53,782 bases of DNA from JBILCM01 sp044353165 (GCA_044353165.1 JBILCM010000008.1:1-53782), one strand, 5' to 3'. Shown: positions 24,626 to 33,986, numbered from the stretch's first letter. The notes: generated from the sequence alone by a model not told the origin. Numbers and translations: made by a program.

Positions 24626-25291
24626 ATGAGAAAGTTGACCTATGAGAAAGTATATGACACGTTAAAACGCAGAATTGAAGAGGGGATCTGGAAACCTGGA
24701 GAACAGATTCCTACGATTGAGCAATTGTCAATTGAGCTTGGCGTCGGTTTGTCGTCCGTTCGGGAAGCGATCAGAATATTAAGTAAACAGAAAATTGTAT
24801 CTACTGAGCAAGGTCGGGGCACGTTCATCATGCAAGACCTCCCGACGAACAATGTAGACGTTCATTTGAAATTTCTAGAGCGGGCCACGTGGAAACAACT
24901 GACCGAAGCACGATTGATGATTGAACCTGAACTCTCGGCGTTGGCGGCTGAACATGGCACTGAGGAAGTCATTCAAGCGCTGCTGCTTAATGTGGATGGG
25001 ATGAGAACCAAAGTGCGCAGGGGCGATGAATTTCTTGAAGAAGATTTGGCGTTTCACGCTCTCATCGCCAAAGCAGCGGGGAATGAAGTCATGTTGAACA
25101 TGCTAGAGCTGATTAATGATCTGTTACTCGACAGTCGGAGAATCACAATGCGTATGCCTAGAATGAACGAACGTGCTGTATCTTACCATGAACTCATAAG
25201 TCATGCGGTCAAGCAGCGGAATGCGAATCAAGCGCGTGAACTGATGCGAATGCACATTCAAGATATGATGGACGAGAGTAAATTCATATGA
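24626..25291 (+). CDS. GntR-family regulator, FadR/FCD subfamily (DgoR-like position)
   Basis: 221 residues: N-terminal winged helix (YDTLKRRIEEGIWKPGEQIPT, SSVREAIRILSKQKIV, GRGTFIM) and a helical FCD ligand domain (DLAFHALIAKAAGN, YHELISHAVKQRN) whose His residues usually bind a metal that holds a carboxylate ligand. It lies 52 bases before dgoD in the same direction, so it is probably a repressor answering to galactonate or its keto-deoxy product. The start is ATG 24626 with AAGGTGAG. CATATG-centred inverted repeats at its stop codon and before dgoD are candidate operators. Confidence 0.9.
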   Translation: MRKLTYEKVYDTLKRRIEEGIWKPGEQIPTIEQLSIELGVGLSSVREAIRILSKQKIVSTEQGRGTFIMQDLPTNNVDVHLKFLERATWKQLTEARLMIEPELSALAAEHGTEEVIQALLLNVDGMRTKVRRGDEFLEEDLAFHALIAKAAGNEVMLNMLELINDLLLDSRRITMRMPRMNERAVSYHELISHAVKQRNANQARELMRMHIQDMMDESKFI

Positions 25292-25326
25292 TATATTTTT
25301 GTAAATAATAAATTCATCATATGAAT
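25282..25326. promoter_or_regulatory. Inverted repeat before dgoD, candidate operator
   Basis: ATTCATATGA (25282-25291) and its exact reverse complement TCATATGAAT (25317-25326), each with a CATATG core, 35 bases apart. They span the GntR stop codon and the region just before the dgoD ribosome site. The placement suits autoregulation by the GntR protein. Confidence 0.4.
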
Positions 25327-25343
25327 ATGGAGATGGTCATCCA

Positions 25344-26492
25344 ATGAAAATCCGATCCATGGAATGGTTCAAAGTTCCTCCACGTTGGTTATTTCTTAAA
25401 GTCACCACAGAAGACGGTCTTGTGGGCTGGGGGGAGCCTGTTGTAGAAGGCAGAGCCGATACAGTAGCCACCGCACTCGATGAGATGAGTGATTATTTAA
25501 TTGGCAAGGAAGCAGGGAATATTGAAGATTTGTGGCAGGTGATGTACCGCGGTGGATTTTATCGCGGCGGCCCCATTTTGACGAGTGCCATCTCGGGCAT
25601 TGAACAAGCGCTGTGGGACATTAAAGGAAAAAGACTGCAAGTGCCTGTTTATGAGTTACTTGGAGGTGCCGTTCGCAACAAAATGAAGGTGTATGTCTGG
25701 ATCGGCGGCGATCGTCCTTCAGACACAGCCGCTGCAGCGAAAGAGAAAGTGCAAGCAGGTTATCGAGCGTTAAAGATGAACGGTACAGAAGAACTCGATT
25801 GGATCGATTCCAATCGCAAGGTAGAAATGGCTGTTGAGCGGATCGCGGCCATCAGAGAAGCGGTCGGGTACGATATCGGGATCGGTATTGATTTTCACGG
25901 CAGGGTTCATAAAGCGATGGCGAAGGTGCTTGTGAAAGAACTCGAGCCTTATAAACCAATGTTTATTGAAGAACCTGTATTACCGGAAAATAATGAAGCA
26001 CTCGCTGAAATTTCCAAACACACCTCGGTGCCGATTGCAACCGGCGAAAGAATGTATACGCGTTGGGGATTCAAACAATTGCTTGCTCAAGGGTATGCGG
26101 ACATTATTCAGCCTGATTTAAGTCATGCCGGCGGAATCTGGGAAGTTCGTAAGATTGCAGCAATGGCGGAAGCTTACGATGTGGCGATAGCACCGCATTG
26201 TCCGTTGGGGCCGATTGCATTAGCTTCTTCTTTGCAACTCGATTTCTGCACACCGAATGCATTCATTCAGGAACAAAGTCTAGGTATTCATTATAACCAA
26301 GGCTCCGATTTGCTTGATTATTTAGCGGATCCCGCTATTTTTAATTATGCGGATGGCTATGTGATGAAATTGGATAAACCGGGTCTTGGGATAGAAATTG
26401 ATGAGAACAAAGTCCGGGAGGCGGCCAAGGTCGGTCATCGTTGGCGCAGTCCGGTGTGGCGTCATGAAGATGGAAGCATAGCAGAGTGGTAA
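25344..26492 (+). CDS. dgoD: D-galactonate dehydratase
   Basis: 382 residues, collinear with E. coli DgoD over the whole length. The catalytic residues fall at the same numbers: metal ligands D183, E209 and E235, general acid H185 and base H285 (GIDFHGR, FIEEPVLPEN, ATGERM, APHCPLGP), and the C-terminus ends RHEDGSIAEW. It converts D-galactonate to 2-dehydro-3-deoxy-D-galactonate. The matching 2-keto-3-deoxygalactonate kinase and aldolase are not adjacent or elsewhere in the window. The GntR regulator precedes it and a terminator follows. Confidence 0.95.
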   Translation: MKIRSMEWFKVPPRWLFLKVTTEDGLVGWGEPVVEGRADTVATALDEMSDYLIGKEAGNIEDLWQVMYRGGFYRGGPILTSAISGIEQALWDIKGKRLQVPVYELLGGAVRNKMKVYVWIGGDRPSDTAAAAKEKVQAGYRALKMNGTEELDWIDSNRKVEMAVERIAAIREAVGYDIGIGIDFHGRVHKAMAKVLVKELEPYKPMFIEEPVLPENNEALAEISKHTSVPIATGERMYTRWGFKQLLAQGYADIIQPDLSHAGGIWEVRKIAAMAEAYDVAIAPHCPLGPIALASSLQLDFCTPNAFIQEQSLGIHYNQGSDLLDYLADPAIFNYADGYVMKLDKPGLGIEIDENKVREAAKVGHRWRSPVWRHEDGSIAEW

Positions 26493-26504
26493 TTGTTAGA
26501 TTGG

Positions 26505-26540
26505 TAAGCGCGAGACATCTTTTGTCGCGCGCTTATTTTT
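26505..26540 (+). terminator. Terminator of dgoD
   Basis: TAAGCGCG paired with CGCGCTTA plus four more pairs after one mismatch (arms 26505-26517 and 26523-26535, loop 5), followed by TTTTT. Confidence 0.8.
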
Positions 26541-26555
26541 ATAAACAGGATTCAT

Positions 26556-27350
26556 TTAACGATTATCGCCATCAAGCATGCGGCCCAAGCCGCCCAACAG
26601 ACTGCCTTCATCTTTGCGTTGGGATGTTAAACCGCTTGCGGATACGATGCGATCGGCCAATCGGCTGAAAGGTAACGATTGCAACCATACCGTTCCAGGC
26701 CCGCGTAACGTTGCGAAGAATAATCCTTCTCCGCCGAACAACATCGTCTTGACCCCGCCTACGAATTCAATATCGTATTCAACTTGTTGTGTCATCGCCA
26801 CAAGACAACCCGTATCAACACGAATGACTTCTCCAGGCATCAAGTTTTTTTGCATCAATGTGCCTCCGGCATGAACGAAGATCATGCCGTCACCTTCGAG
26901 CTTCTGCATAATAAATCCTTCGCCACCGAACAAGCCGGCCCCGATCTTCCGCTGAAATTCAATGCCGATGGAGACGCCTTTGGCCGCACTCAAGAACGAA
27001 TCTTTCTGGCAGATGATTTTACCTTCGTGCTGTGATAAATCAAGGGGGATAATTTTCCCGGGGTAAGGTGCTGCAAAGCATACTTTTCGTTTATCCGTGC
27101 CTTGGTTTGTATATACCGTTATGAATAAACTTTCTCCTGTTAATAGACGTTTGCCAGCGCCAAGAAGTTTGCCCATAAATCCTTGCGATTGGTTTCCATC
27201 TCCGAAGACAGTCTCCATCTGTATGCGGTCTTCCATCATCATCATGCTTCCAGCTTCGGCAACTACGCTTTCCAGCGGATCTAATTCGATCTCGACGAAT
27301 TGCATATCATCGCCATAAATTTTGTAGTCGATCTCATGCGCTTTTTTCAT
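26556..27350 (-). CDS. AIM24/TIGR00266-family protein
   Basis: 264 residues of the AIM24-like beta-sandwich family. Hallmarks are VVAEAGSMMMMEDRIQME, the glycine-rich LLGAGKRLLTGESLF, GAGLFGGEGFIMQKLEG, VDTGCLVAM, TMLFGGEGLF and LRGPGTVWLQSLP. Cytoplasmic. Its function is not established in bacteria; the yeast namesake affects mitochondrial inner-membrane organisation. The start is ATG 27350 with GGAGGGG. It converges on dgoD and diverges from the first sulfatase; I see no functional tie to sugar use. Confidence 0.9.
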   Translation of the reverse strand: MKKAHEIDYKIYGDDMQFVEIELDPLESVVAEAGSMMMMEDRIQMETVFGDGNQSQGFMGKLLGAGKRLLTGESLFITVYTNQGTDKRKVCFAAPYPGKIIPLDLSQHEGKIICQKDSFLSAAKGVSIGIEFQRKIGAGLFGGEGFIMQKLEGDGMIFVHAGGTLMQKNLMPGEVIRVDTGCLVAMTQQVEYDIEFVGGVKTMLFGGEGLFFATLRGPGTVWLQSLPFSRLADRIVSASGLTSQRKDEGSLLGGLGRMLDGDNR

Positions 27351-27427
27351 GGGGACCCCTCCAACGTTTAATTGAACTTCTAAATGTAGTCTAGCACAAA
27401 TGATTTCGTCTAGGGAGAATGAACACG

Positions 27428-27456
27428 TGTAAATTTTTATGAATTTCCCTTATAAT
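27428..27456 (+). promoter_or_regulatory. Candidate promoter of sulfatase 1
   Basis: A perfect TATAAT (27451-27456) with a weak TGTAAA -35 (27428-27433) at 17-base spacing. The palindrome ACACGTGT (27423-27430) overlaps the -35 and may be an operator. Confidence 0.45.
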
Positions 27457-27488
27457 ACGAATCAATAAATTATAAAGGAGTGCTATTC

Positions 27489-28859
27489 ATGTCAAGTACA
27501 AAGCCCAATATCATTCTCATTAATTGCGATGACCTCGGATACGGAGATTTAGGTTGCTACGGTTCCACAGTCCACAGAACACCTACGCTGGACCGCATGG
27601 CTGAAGAGGGCATCCGTTTTACGAACTTCTATATGGCTTCTCCTGTGTGTTCCCCATCCCGTGGCGCCATGATGACAGGATGTTATCCAAGACGAATTGG
27701 TTTTGGCGATTTTGATGGCAGGGGGGTACTTTTCCCTGGTCAAGGCCTTGGCTTGAATCCGCAGGAACATACGATTGCCAAAGGACTTCAACAACAAGGA
27801 TACGCCACCATGCTTGTTGGCAAGTGGCACTGTGGCGATCAACCGCAATTTCTGCCTACAAATCATGGGTTTGATCATTATTATGGCCTCCCCTATAGCA
27901 ATGATATGGGGAGACAAGTAGGCTTGAGAAAGAGAAATTGCCCTCCGTTACCTTTAATGTTGAATAATGAAGTCCTACAGCAACAACCGGACCAAACTTC
28001 ATTGACGGAGCGTTATGTCGAACAATCGGTTCGCTTTATAAGACAACATAAAGACCAGCCATTCTTCCTTTATTTAGCGCATATGTATGTTCATGTTCCC
28101 CTTTATGTGCCCGAACGGTTCAAGCAACAATCACAGAATGGTTCTTACGGTGCGGCGGTGGAATGCATAGATTGGACGACGGGTGTTCTGCTCAATGAGT
28201 TACGGCATCTGGGGTTGGAAAAAAATACACTCATCGTCTTTACGTCGGACAACGGTTCTCGCAATGACACAGGCGTAAGCAGCGGTCCGCTTCGCGGTAA
28301 GAAAGGGACGACTTGGGAAGGGGGCATGCGTGTGCCTTGTATTATGTATTGGCCAGGCACCATTCCAGCAAATACAATCTGTGATGAGGTCGTGAGTTCA
28401 ATCGATTTCTTGCCGACGTTCAGTCATCTTGCAGGTGCGAATATTCCGGAAGATCGGATGATTGATGGTCATAACATCAGTTCACTGATGTTCGGTGAAC
28501 CGGGTGCTGTTTCACCACACGAAGCATTCTTTTATTATCGGATGAACCACTTGGAAGCGGTACGAGTGGGGGCATGGAAACTACATTTTCGTAAAAATCA
28601 AGACGTTGTTCAAGAATTATACAATCTACAGCAAGACATTGGGGAAACGACGAATGTATATCAAGATCACCCTGAAATTGTACGAGAGATTGAGCAATAT
28701 GCACAAAAATGCAGAGCGGATTTAGGTGACATGGCCACGGGTGATTTGGGCAGTGGTTGTCGAAGTGTGGGAAGAGTGGACAATCCGAGGGAATTGACCC
28801 ACTTTGATGCTGAACATCCTTATTACATGGCCATGTATGACTTGAAGGAATTTGGTTAA
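27489..28859 (+). CDS. Type I sulfatase 1 (Cys-type, CSPSR)
   Basis: A 456-residue alkaline-phosphatase-superfamily sulfatase. Metal-binding D14-D15 (NCDDLGYGD), maturation motif C54-S-P-S-R58, GKWHCG and TSDNGSRND are visible. C54 must be converted to formylglycine by a generating enzyme not seen in this window. There is no signal peptide, so it acts in the cytoplasm on an imported sulfate ester. The start is ATG 27489, 8 bases after AAAGGAG. The aspartate pair and GKWH are arylsulfatase-A-like, typical of carbohydrate sulfatases of the S1 family; which sugar and position cannot be read. It is followed after 115 bases by sulfatase 2. Confidence 0.92.
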   Translation: MSSTKPNIILINCDDLGYGDLGCYGSTVHRTPTLDRMAEEGIRFTNFYMASPVCSPSRGAMMTGCYPRRIGFGDFDGRGVLFPGQGLGLNPQEHTIAKGLQQQGYATMLVGKWHCGDQPQFLPTNHGFDHYYGLPYSNDMGRQVGLRKRNCPPLPLMLNNEVLQQQPDQTSLTERYVEQSVRFIRQHKDQPFFLYLAHMYVHVPLYVPERFKQQSQNGSYGAAVECIDWTTGVLLNELRHLGLEKNTLIVFTSDNGSRNDTGVSSGPLRGKKGTTWEGGMRVPCIMYWPGTIPANTICDEVVSSIDFLPTFSHLAGANIPEDRMIDGHNISSLMFGEPGAVSPHEAFFYYRMNHLEAVRVGAWKLHFRKNQDVVQELYNLQQDIGETTNVYQDHPEIVREIEQYAQKCRADLGDMATGDLGSGCRSVGRVDNPRELTHFDAEHPYYMAMYDLKEFG

Positions 28860-28974
28860 TTGAAAATCCAACCACAGCGGATTATTTCAACCTTACTGGT
28901 AAATTGCAACTTTACAGTTGATGTTAAACCTTCATAGTATGAGCATATGGACTATGAAAGGATTAATGCCTGAG

Positions 28975-30489
28975 ATGATGAAACCCAATATTTTATTGAT
29001 TACGACGGACACACAACGATGTGATACATTGTCTTGCATGGGCAGCAGCTTTGCCATATCACCACATTTGGACCGTCTGGCCCGGGAAGGCGTGTTGTTT
29101 ACGAATGCACATACGTCTTCACCGGTCTGTTCTCCTGCACGTTGCAGTTTATTAACCGGCGTGCATGTACCTATTCATGGTTGTATTGAGAATGGGTTTG
29201 AACGTCATCATTATTTGCCTGTATTTCCTGATCTGCTCAAGGAACGAGGGTACACGAATATTATGGTGGGGAAAACTCATTTTGGTCCGATCCCGTCTTC
29301 CTTTGACAGCGTACACGTGGTGACAGAGAAGGGGATCGATGCGAATGACGCTTATGCGAGTTACATTCGTCCTCTTGGTTATTCACGAGTCACTGCATAC
29401 CCGAATTCATTGCCAGAACAACATTGTTTGGATGCTTTCATTATTGATAAAACCATCGAAGAAATTGCGAATGTACTTCATAGGAATCAAGGTGAACAAC
29501 CCTTCTTCGCGCACTGCTCGCTAGTTAGTCCTCATGCACCGATCGATCCTCCTGGGGAATGGGCACAAAGATACGATGATGTAACCTTGCCTCCGATTCA
29601 TTACACCGATGGGGAAATCGATCAATTCCCGCAACAAATGAAGGTTCTACTAGGTCTGATGGGAATTAGCCGAACCTTGCATGGTCAACAATCCCTTGAC
29701 GATCCAGAGGCGCTGGAACACGGTGTTCTTCCCCGTGATTACAACCGTGGACGCGAGTTATCCCTCGCAGAAGCGATCGATCGTGTGCGAAAATTGTATT
29801 ATAGTCTAGCATCCTACTGTGATGCACAAATCGGTCGATTGATTGAATGGATCGATCAGCAAGGTATACGAGAGCAGACGCTCATTGTGTTTTCTTCTGA
29901 TCACGGTCAACAATATTTTGACCATGGATTTAATGATAAGCACAATTTTTACGATGCATCTTGGCGTGTACCACTCATTATGAGTATGCCGGGTACATTG
30001 CCTTGCGGAGAACAACGTGATTTTGCAGTCTGGACGGACATTACTGCTAGTATTCTAGCGGCAGCTGGAACCCGCTGTGACACGATGCAGGGTTTAGATT
30101 TGTTTACTCCATTAACTCAAGGATTACCATCACCGCGCAGATGTGCTGTGGCCGGATTATACAAATCCATTGCTTTAGCAACGAAGAGATGGAAAATTGA
30201 ATATTACATGGATGAACAGACAGGTCGCCTGTACGATCGTCTGCAAGATCCGCATGAACAAACCAACTTGTTTGATGAGCCTCTCTTCCACAACATTCGA
30301 CAACAGTTGTTATTCATCGTATTGGCATGGCATGCCGATCTCATGGATTTGACTAGACTGTACTCGACTTCTACGGGTGGAGGACCTGTTGCCCGAAGAG
30401 CGATTGACCATCTGAAATCAATGAATGGCATAGATTCAGAGATGCGCCTTAACCGAAGCATTGAACAATTTGAAATGTCATTTGGTTAA
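28975..30489 (+). CDS. Type I sulfatase 2 (Cys-type, CSPAR)
   Basis: A 504-residue sulfatase with TTDTQRCD (metal ligands), maturation motif C52-S-P-A-R, GKTHFG and FSSDHGQQYFDHG. No signal peptide. TDTQR instead of a DD pair, and DHG instead of DNG, place it in a different subgroup from sulfatase 1, closer to choline-sulfatase/heparan-type members. The start is uncertain: ATG 28975 or 28978 (MMKPNILL) fit the conserved N-terminus and AAAGGA lies 12-15 bases upstream; ATG 28966 is too near that site. Likely co-transcribed with sulfatase 1. The transmembrane AraC gene follows 87 bases later. Confidence 0.92.
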   Translation: MMKPNILLITTDTQRCDTLSCMGSSFAISPHLDRLAREGVLFTNAHTSSPVCSPARCSLLTGVHVPIHGCIENGFERHHYLPVFPDLLKERGYTNIMVGKTHFGPIPSSFDSVHVVTEKGIDANDAYASYIRPLGYSRVTAYPNSLPEQHCLDAFIIDKTIEEIANVLHRNQGEQPFFAHCSLVSPHAPIDPPGEWAQRYDDVTLPPIHYTDGEIDQFPQQMKVLLGLMGISRTLHGQQSLDDPEALEHGVLPRDYNRGRELSLAEAIDRVRKLYYSLASYCDAQIGRLIEWIDQQGIREQTLIVFSSDHGQQYFDHGFNDKHNFYDASWRVPLIMSMPGTLPCGEQRDFAVWTDITASILAAAGTRCDTMQGLDLFTPLTQGLPSPRRCAVAGLYKSIALATKRWKIEYYMDEQTGRLYDRLQDPHEQTNLFDEPLFHNIRQQLLFIVLAWHADLMDLTRLYSTSTGGGPVARRAIDHLKSMNGIDSEMRLNRSIEQFEMSFG

Positions 30490-30497
30490 CATTGTTA

Positions 30498-30527
30498 TTG
30501 AAGGGTTGCGTTGAATTTTGCTATGCT
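30498..30527 (+). promoter_or_regulatory. Candidate promoter of the transmembrane AraC gene
   Basis: TTGAAG (30498-30503), 18 bases, TATGCT (30522-30527), directly before a cre-like site. Confidence 0.4.
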
Positions 30528-30529
30528 TT

Positions 30530-30543
30530 TGAAAGCGATTTCG
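30530..30543 (+). promoter_or_regulatory. cre-like site (CcpA) before the transmembrane AraC gene
   Basis: TGAAAGCGATTTCG matches the cre consensus TGWAANCGNTNWCA except for the last base. It lies just after the -10, where CcpA would repress. Confidence 0.6.
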
Positions 30544-30576
30544 TTTTTTTGTTTCTTTGAAGGTGGTCATGTTTGA

Positions 30577-32880
30577 ATGAAACTATGGATGATGACAAGA
30601 AATAAAATATTTATTCGTTTCATCATTTCGTATATTTTTGTTTTATTTATTACGATTTTCATTGGCATTATTGCCTATCAACAAGTATTAGCTACATATA
30701 AGGAGATTACGATTCGCAATGGTCTACTTTCGTTAGAGAAAGGCAGGGAACTGGTTGAAGCACGATTCGATGAGATGAACAACATGGTGACTCAACTCAT
30801 TCTAGACGAAGAAGTGAGGGCTTTATTTCATTCCAACGAACCAATCCAGAATAAGGATTACTATAAATTTCTAAAAATTCAGAAGAGGTTAACAACATAC
30901 AAACTCTCCAACCATTTTATTGATGAGATTTTTATTTTTTTTGATAAACCTTTCGTACTGATTTCAAGTGCATACACGTCAGACCGAACACCCATGTTTT
31001 ATGAATATTTTATGAAATACCAAGGAATGAATGTGGAAGAATGGCGCAAGAAAGTAATGGATGCGTATTATTTTATGAATATTTGGCCATCGGAACCGAT
31101 CAGCAAAGAAGGCAAAGTAGATAACTACATTACGTACATTCATTCTTATCCGGTCGGCAGCTTCACAACGTATCGTGGTGCTGTCATGATGCACATTAAG
31201 GAAAGCCAAATTTTGCAACATTTTAGCAATTTAGAGATGATGCAGGACGCTTACCTTGCGGTGTTGGATCATCAAGATCAAATCATTTCTTCTTTAAATG
31301 TAGACGATTCTGCTGAATTCATTCAATACCTTCAAGGCGAGAAAGATGCTGAAGAAATTCAGTGGAAAGGCCAACAAGTTGTAGTGATGCGTTCGTTCTC
31401 ACAAAGCAACAACTGGACGTATATTGCTGCCATTCCCGTTTCGTATTTTGAGAAGAAGGCGGCAACGATCCGGAACTCATTCGCTCTGACCGTAACTTTA
31501 ATTTTACTTACCGGACTGCTCAGCGCAGCGGTATTGGCATATCGCAATAGCAATCCAATTCGCAAATTAATTGAAAAATTGAACCATACCGTTGGCGGTG
31601 AAGGCATGAAACAAACCCAAGATTTTAATTTTTTGGAGGGGACTGTTTCACGGCTTATTCATAATAACGAAAATTTAAAAGTGCAGTTAGAACAGCAACT
31701 TCCACTCATTCAGGCTAGTTTCATGGAGCGCCTGCTCAAGGGTGGATTTAATACGCCACAAGAACTGCAGTTGGCGTTATCTCATGCGAACATGCAAGTC
31801 CGAGGCGATCGCTTCATGGTGGTCGTCATGAAGATGAAGGGTTATGATGGGGAATTAACAGATGAACATTTGAAAGAATTGGACATTGCCAAAGCCATCG
31901 CAGCCAATGCTTTCCAAGAGCAATCCCAAGGAACTGTATTCATTCACAATATCGATATTGATACATTAGCCGTAGTCTGTATGCAGCCCCCTATTGATAA
32001 AATGGGGATGACTCATTATGTAGAGGATTTAATCGTTCGAACGAACAAACAACTTACGGATCAATATAACTTGCGGTCCATTTATGGCATTGGCACGGAA
32101 ACTTCGCATGTCATAGAGACCTCGAGATCATTCAACGAGGCACTCAAAGCGCTTGACTACAAGCGATCACAACAAGGGGAGCGCATCATTTGGTTTAAAG
32201 ATATTCCTCAACACAATGGAGGATATGAGTACCCGATTGAACTTGAAATACGATTGATGAATTTGGTCAAAAGCGGCGATGTGGAAGCCATCAAGCATGA
32301 AATTCGTTCTATACAAACACAGAATTTGGATCGCAGGCAGCTGTCGAATGAAGATATGAAGCAGTTGTACTATGAAATACGCGGGACAATCATCAAGATT
32401 CGCGAAGAATTATTCCATGATGGCAAAGAAGAAAAGGGACAAATCAATACATTGCTTCAGCAGATGGATGGGCACCAAACGACCGAGGAATGGTTTGAAC
32501 GAGTAAACGACTTATATCGTTACTTATGTATGGTTGTTCTCGACCGAAAAAAACAGAAAAATCAAGAGATGACACTACGCATCATTGCCTATATTCAATT
32601 GAACTTTGCGGACATTAACTTGGGATTATATTCGGTTGCATCTGAGTTTGATCTTACAGAAAAATACTTGTCACAATTTTTCAAAGATCAGACGGGCGAA
32701 AATTTTGCTACATTCGTGGAGAAAATAAGATTGGAACGTGCCATAGAACTGATGAAACAATCGGAACTCACCATTCATGAGATCGCCACGAAGGTCGGTT
32801 ACGACAAAGACAATACATTCTATCGCGCATTTAAACGGGTGTATGGTGTAAGTCCAACAACCTATCGCAGCCAAATATGA
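30577..32880 (+). CDS. Membrane-anchored AraC-family regulator with extracytoplasmic sensor
   Basis: 767 residues. A membrane helix at ~13-35, a ~260-residue extracytoplasmic Cache-like region, and a second helix at ~300-322 (ALTVTLILLTGLLSAAVLAY) are followed by a cytoplasmic linker and a C-terminal AraC double helix-turn-helix (YSVASEFDLTEKYLSQFFKDQTG, IHEIATKVGYDKDNTFYRAFKR). This is the YtdP-like class that sits beside lplB-type sugar importers in Paenibacilli and Bacilli. It probably senses an extracellular saccharide directly or via the binding protein and activates the permease operon that starts 185 bases downstream. A cre-like site precedes it. Confidence 0.93.
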   Translation: MKLWMMTRNKIFIRFIISYIFVLFITIFIGIIAYQQVLATYKEITIRNGLLSLEKGRELVEARFDEMNNMVTQLILDEEVRALFHSNEPIQNKDYYKFLKIQKRLTTYKLSNHFIDEIFIFFDKPFVLISSAYTSDRTPMFYEYFMKYQGMNVEEWRKKVMDAYYFMNIWPSEPISKEGKVDNYITYIHSYPVGSFTTYRGAVMMHIKESQILQHFSNLEMMQDAYLAVLDHQDQIISSLNVDDSAEFIQYLQGEKDAEEIQWKGQQVVVMRSFSQSNNWTYIAAIPVSYFEKKAATIRNSFALTVTLILLTGLLSAAVLAYRNSNPIRKLIEKLNHTVGGEGMKQTQDFNFLEGTVSRLIHNNENLKVQLEQQLPLIQASFMERLLKGGFNTPQELQLALSHANMQVRGDRFMVVVMKMKGYDGELTDEHLKELDIAKAIAANAFQEQSQGTVFIHNIDIDTLAVVCMQPPIDKMGMTHYVEDLIVRTNKQLTDQYNLRSIYGIGTETSHVIETSRSFNEALKALDYKRSQQGERIIWFKDIPQHNGGYEYPIELEIRLMNLVKSGDVEAIKHEIRSIQTQNLDRRQLSNEDMKQLYYEIRGTIIKIREELFHDGKEEKGQINTLLQQMDGHQTTEEWFERVNDLYRYLCMVVLDRKKQKNQEMTLRIIAYIQLNFADINLGLYSVASEFDLTEKYLSQFFKDQTGENFATFVEKIRLERAIELMKQSELTIHEIATKVGYDKDNTFYRAFKRVYGVSPTTYRSQI

Positions 32881-32884
32881 TTCG

Positions 32885-32922
32885 GAAGAAAGCATCCAGC
32901 GAAAGAAACGGGTGCTTTCTTC
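32885..32922 (+). terminator. Hairpin after the AraC gene, probable terminator
   Basis: A 13-base stem with one G-T pair (32885-32897 with 32910-32922) and a 12-base loop, starting 4 bases after the stop codon. The downstream flank (ATTATA) is not a strong T-tract, so termination may be partial. Confidence 0.55.
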
Positions 32923-32982
32923 ATTATAGAGATAATCAACTACAGCGGAAAAATGCATGATCAAAAAACAGGAATGAATGCG

Positions 32983-33001
32983 GTTTCAAGAAAATTGAAA
33001 C
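32983..33001. promoter_or_regulatory. Inverted repeat GTTTCAA-N5-TTGAAAC before the permease operon
   Basis: A perfect 7-base inverted repeat with 5-base spacer, 65 bases before the lplB start. The right arm contains TTGAAA, a possible -35, but no matching -10 is clear. It is a candidate operator for the upstream AraC protein or another regulator. Confidence 0.4.
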
Positions 33002-33065
33002 TTTTCGTTGCGATCACGTTTTTCGTAAGATTGGATCGAACGCATCACAGAATGGAGGACCATCA

Positions 33066-33986
33066 TTGAATCGCTCGAAGTTTGTCAAAGATTTTAAAAG
33101 TGATTACCAGCTCTACATCATTATTCTGCTTCCCTTGCTCTGGTTGACCCTGTTTCGCTACGCCCCTATGTATGGCATACAGCTCGCCTTCAAGGATTTT
33201 TCAGGGGTGCTCGGCATATGGGGGAGTCCTTGGGTCGGATTGGATAATTTCAGACAGTTTTTTGAATCGTATTTGTTCTGGCGACTGATCTGGAACACGA
33301 TTGGGATTAGCCTTTATGAACTTGCCGTAGGGTTTCCGATTCCCATCTTATTGGCATTGGCACTCAATACAACGATCCGTGAGAAATTTAAGAAGACCGT
33401 ACAATTTATCGTTTATATGCCGCACTTTATTTCTACCGTTGTTATGGTTGGGATTATCTTGCAATTTTTAAGCCCAAAAACGGGAATGATCAACTTTGCG
33501 TTAGAATCGTTCGGCATGCAGGAAGAAATTGATTTCATGGGAATTCCGGAATACTTTAAATCGATTTTTGTTTGGTCAGGTGTATGGCAGAACGCCGGTT
33601 GGGGGACGATTATTTACTTGGCAACACTTGCTAGCGTAGATCAATCGCTGCATGAAGCGGCAACCATTGACGGAGCAAGCCGACTCCAGCGAGTAATCCA
33701 TATTGATATCCCTTGCATCATTCCGACGATGGTGATTCTGTTGATTCTCCAGACCGGTTCCATTATGAATATCGGCTTTGAGAAAGTGTTGTTGATGCAA
33801 AACCCGTTGAATTTAACCGCATCGGAAGTGATATCGACTTATGTATACAAGATCGGGCTTGCTTCAGCGGCAGCAGATTTCTCGTATTCAACAGCGATTG
33901 GATTATTTAATTCCGTTGTAAATTTTATACTGTTGCTAGTTGTAAACCAAGCAGCGAGACGACTTGGACAAACGAGTTTGTGGTAG
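33066..33986 (+). CDS. LplB-type sugar ABC permease
   Basis: 306 residues with six membrane helices. The opening YQLYIIILLPLLWLTLFRYAPMYG and the EAA loop HEAATIDGASRLQRVIHIDIP (contact to the ATPase) are typical of LplB permeases for oligosaccharides. The start is TTG 33066, 8 bases after GGAGG. It is the first gene of the lplB-ytcP-binding-protein operon. No ATPase gene is present; these importers usually share a household MsmX-like ATPase encoded elsewhere. Confidence 0.94.
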   Translation: MNRSKFVKDFKSDYQLYIIILLPLLWLTLFRYAPMYGIQLAFKDFSGVLGIWGSPWVGLDNFRQFFESYLFWRLIWNTIGISLYELAVGFPIPILLALALNTTIREKFKKTVQFIVYMPHFISTVVMVGIILQFLSPKTGMINFALESFGMQEEIDFMGIPEYFKSIFVWSGVWQNAGWGTIIYLATLASVDQSLHEAATIDGASRLQRVIHIDIPCIIPTMVILLILQTGSIMNIGFEKVLLMQNPLNLTASEVISTYVYKIGLASAAADFSYSTAIGLFNSVVNFILLLVVNQAARRLGQTSLW

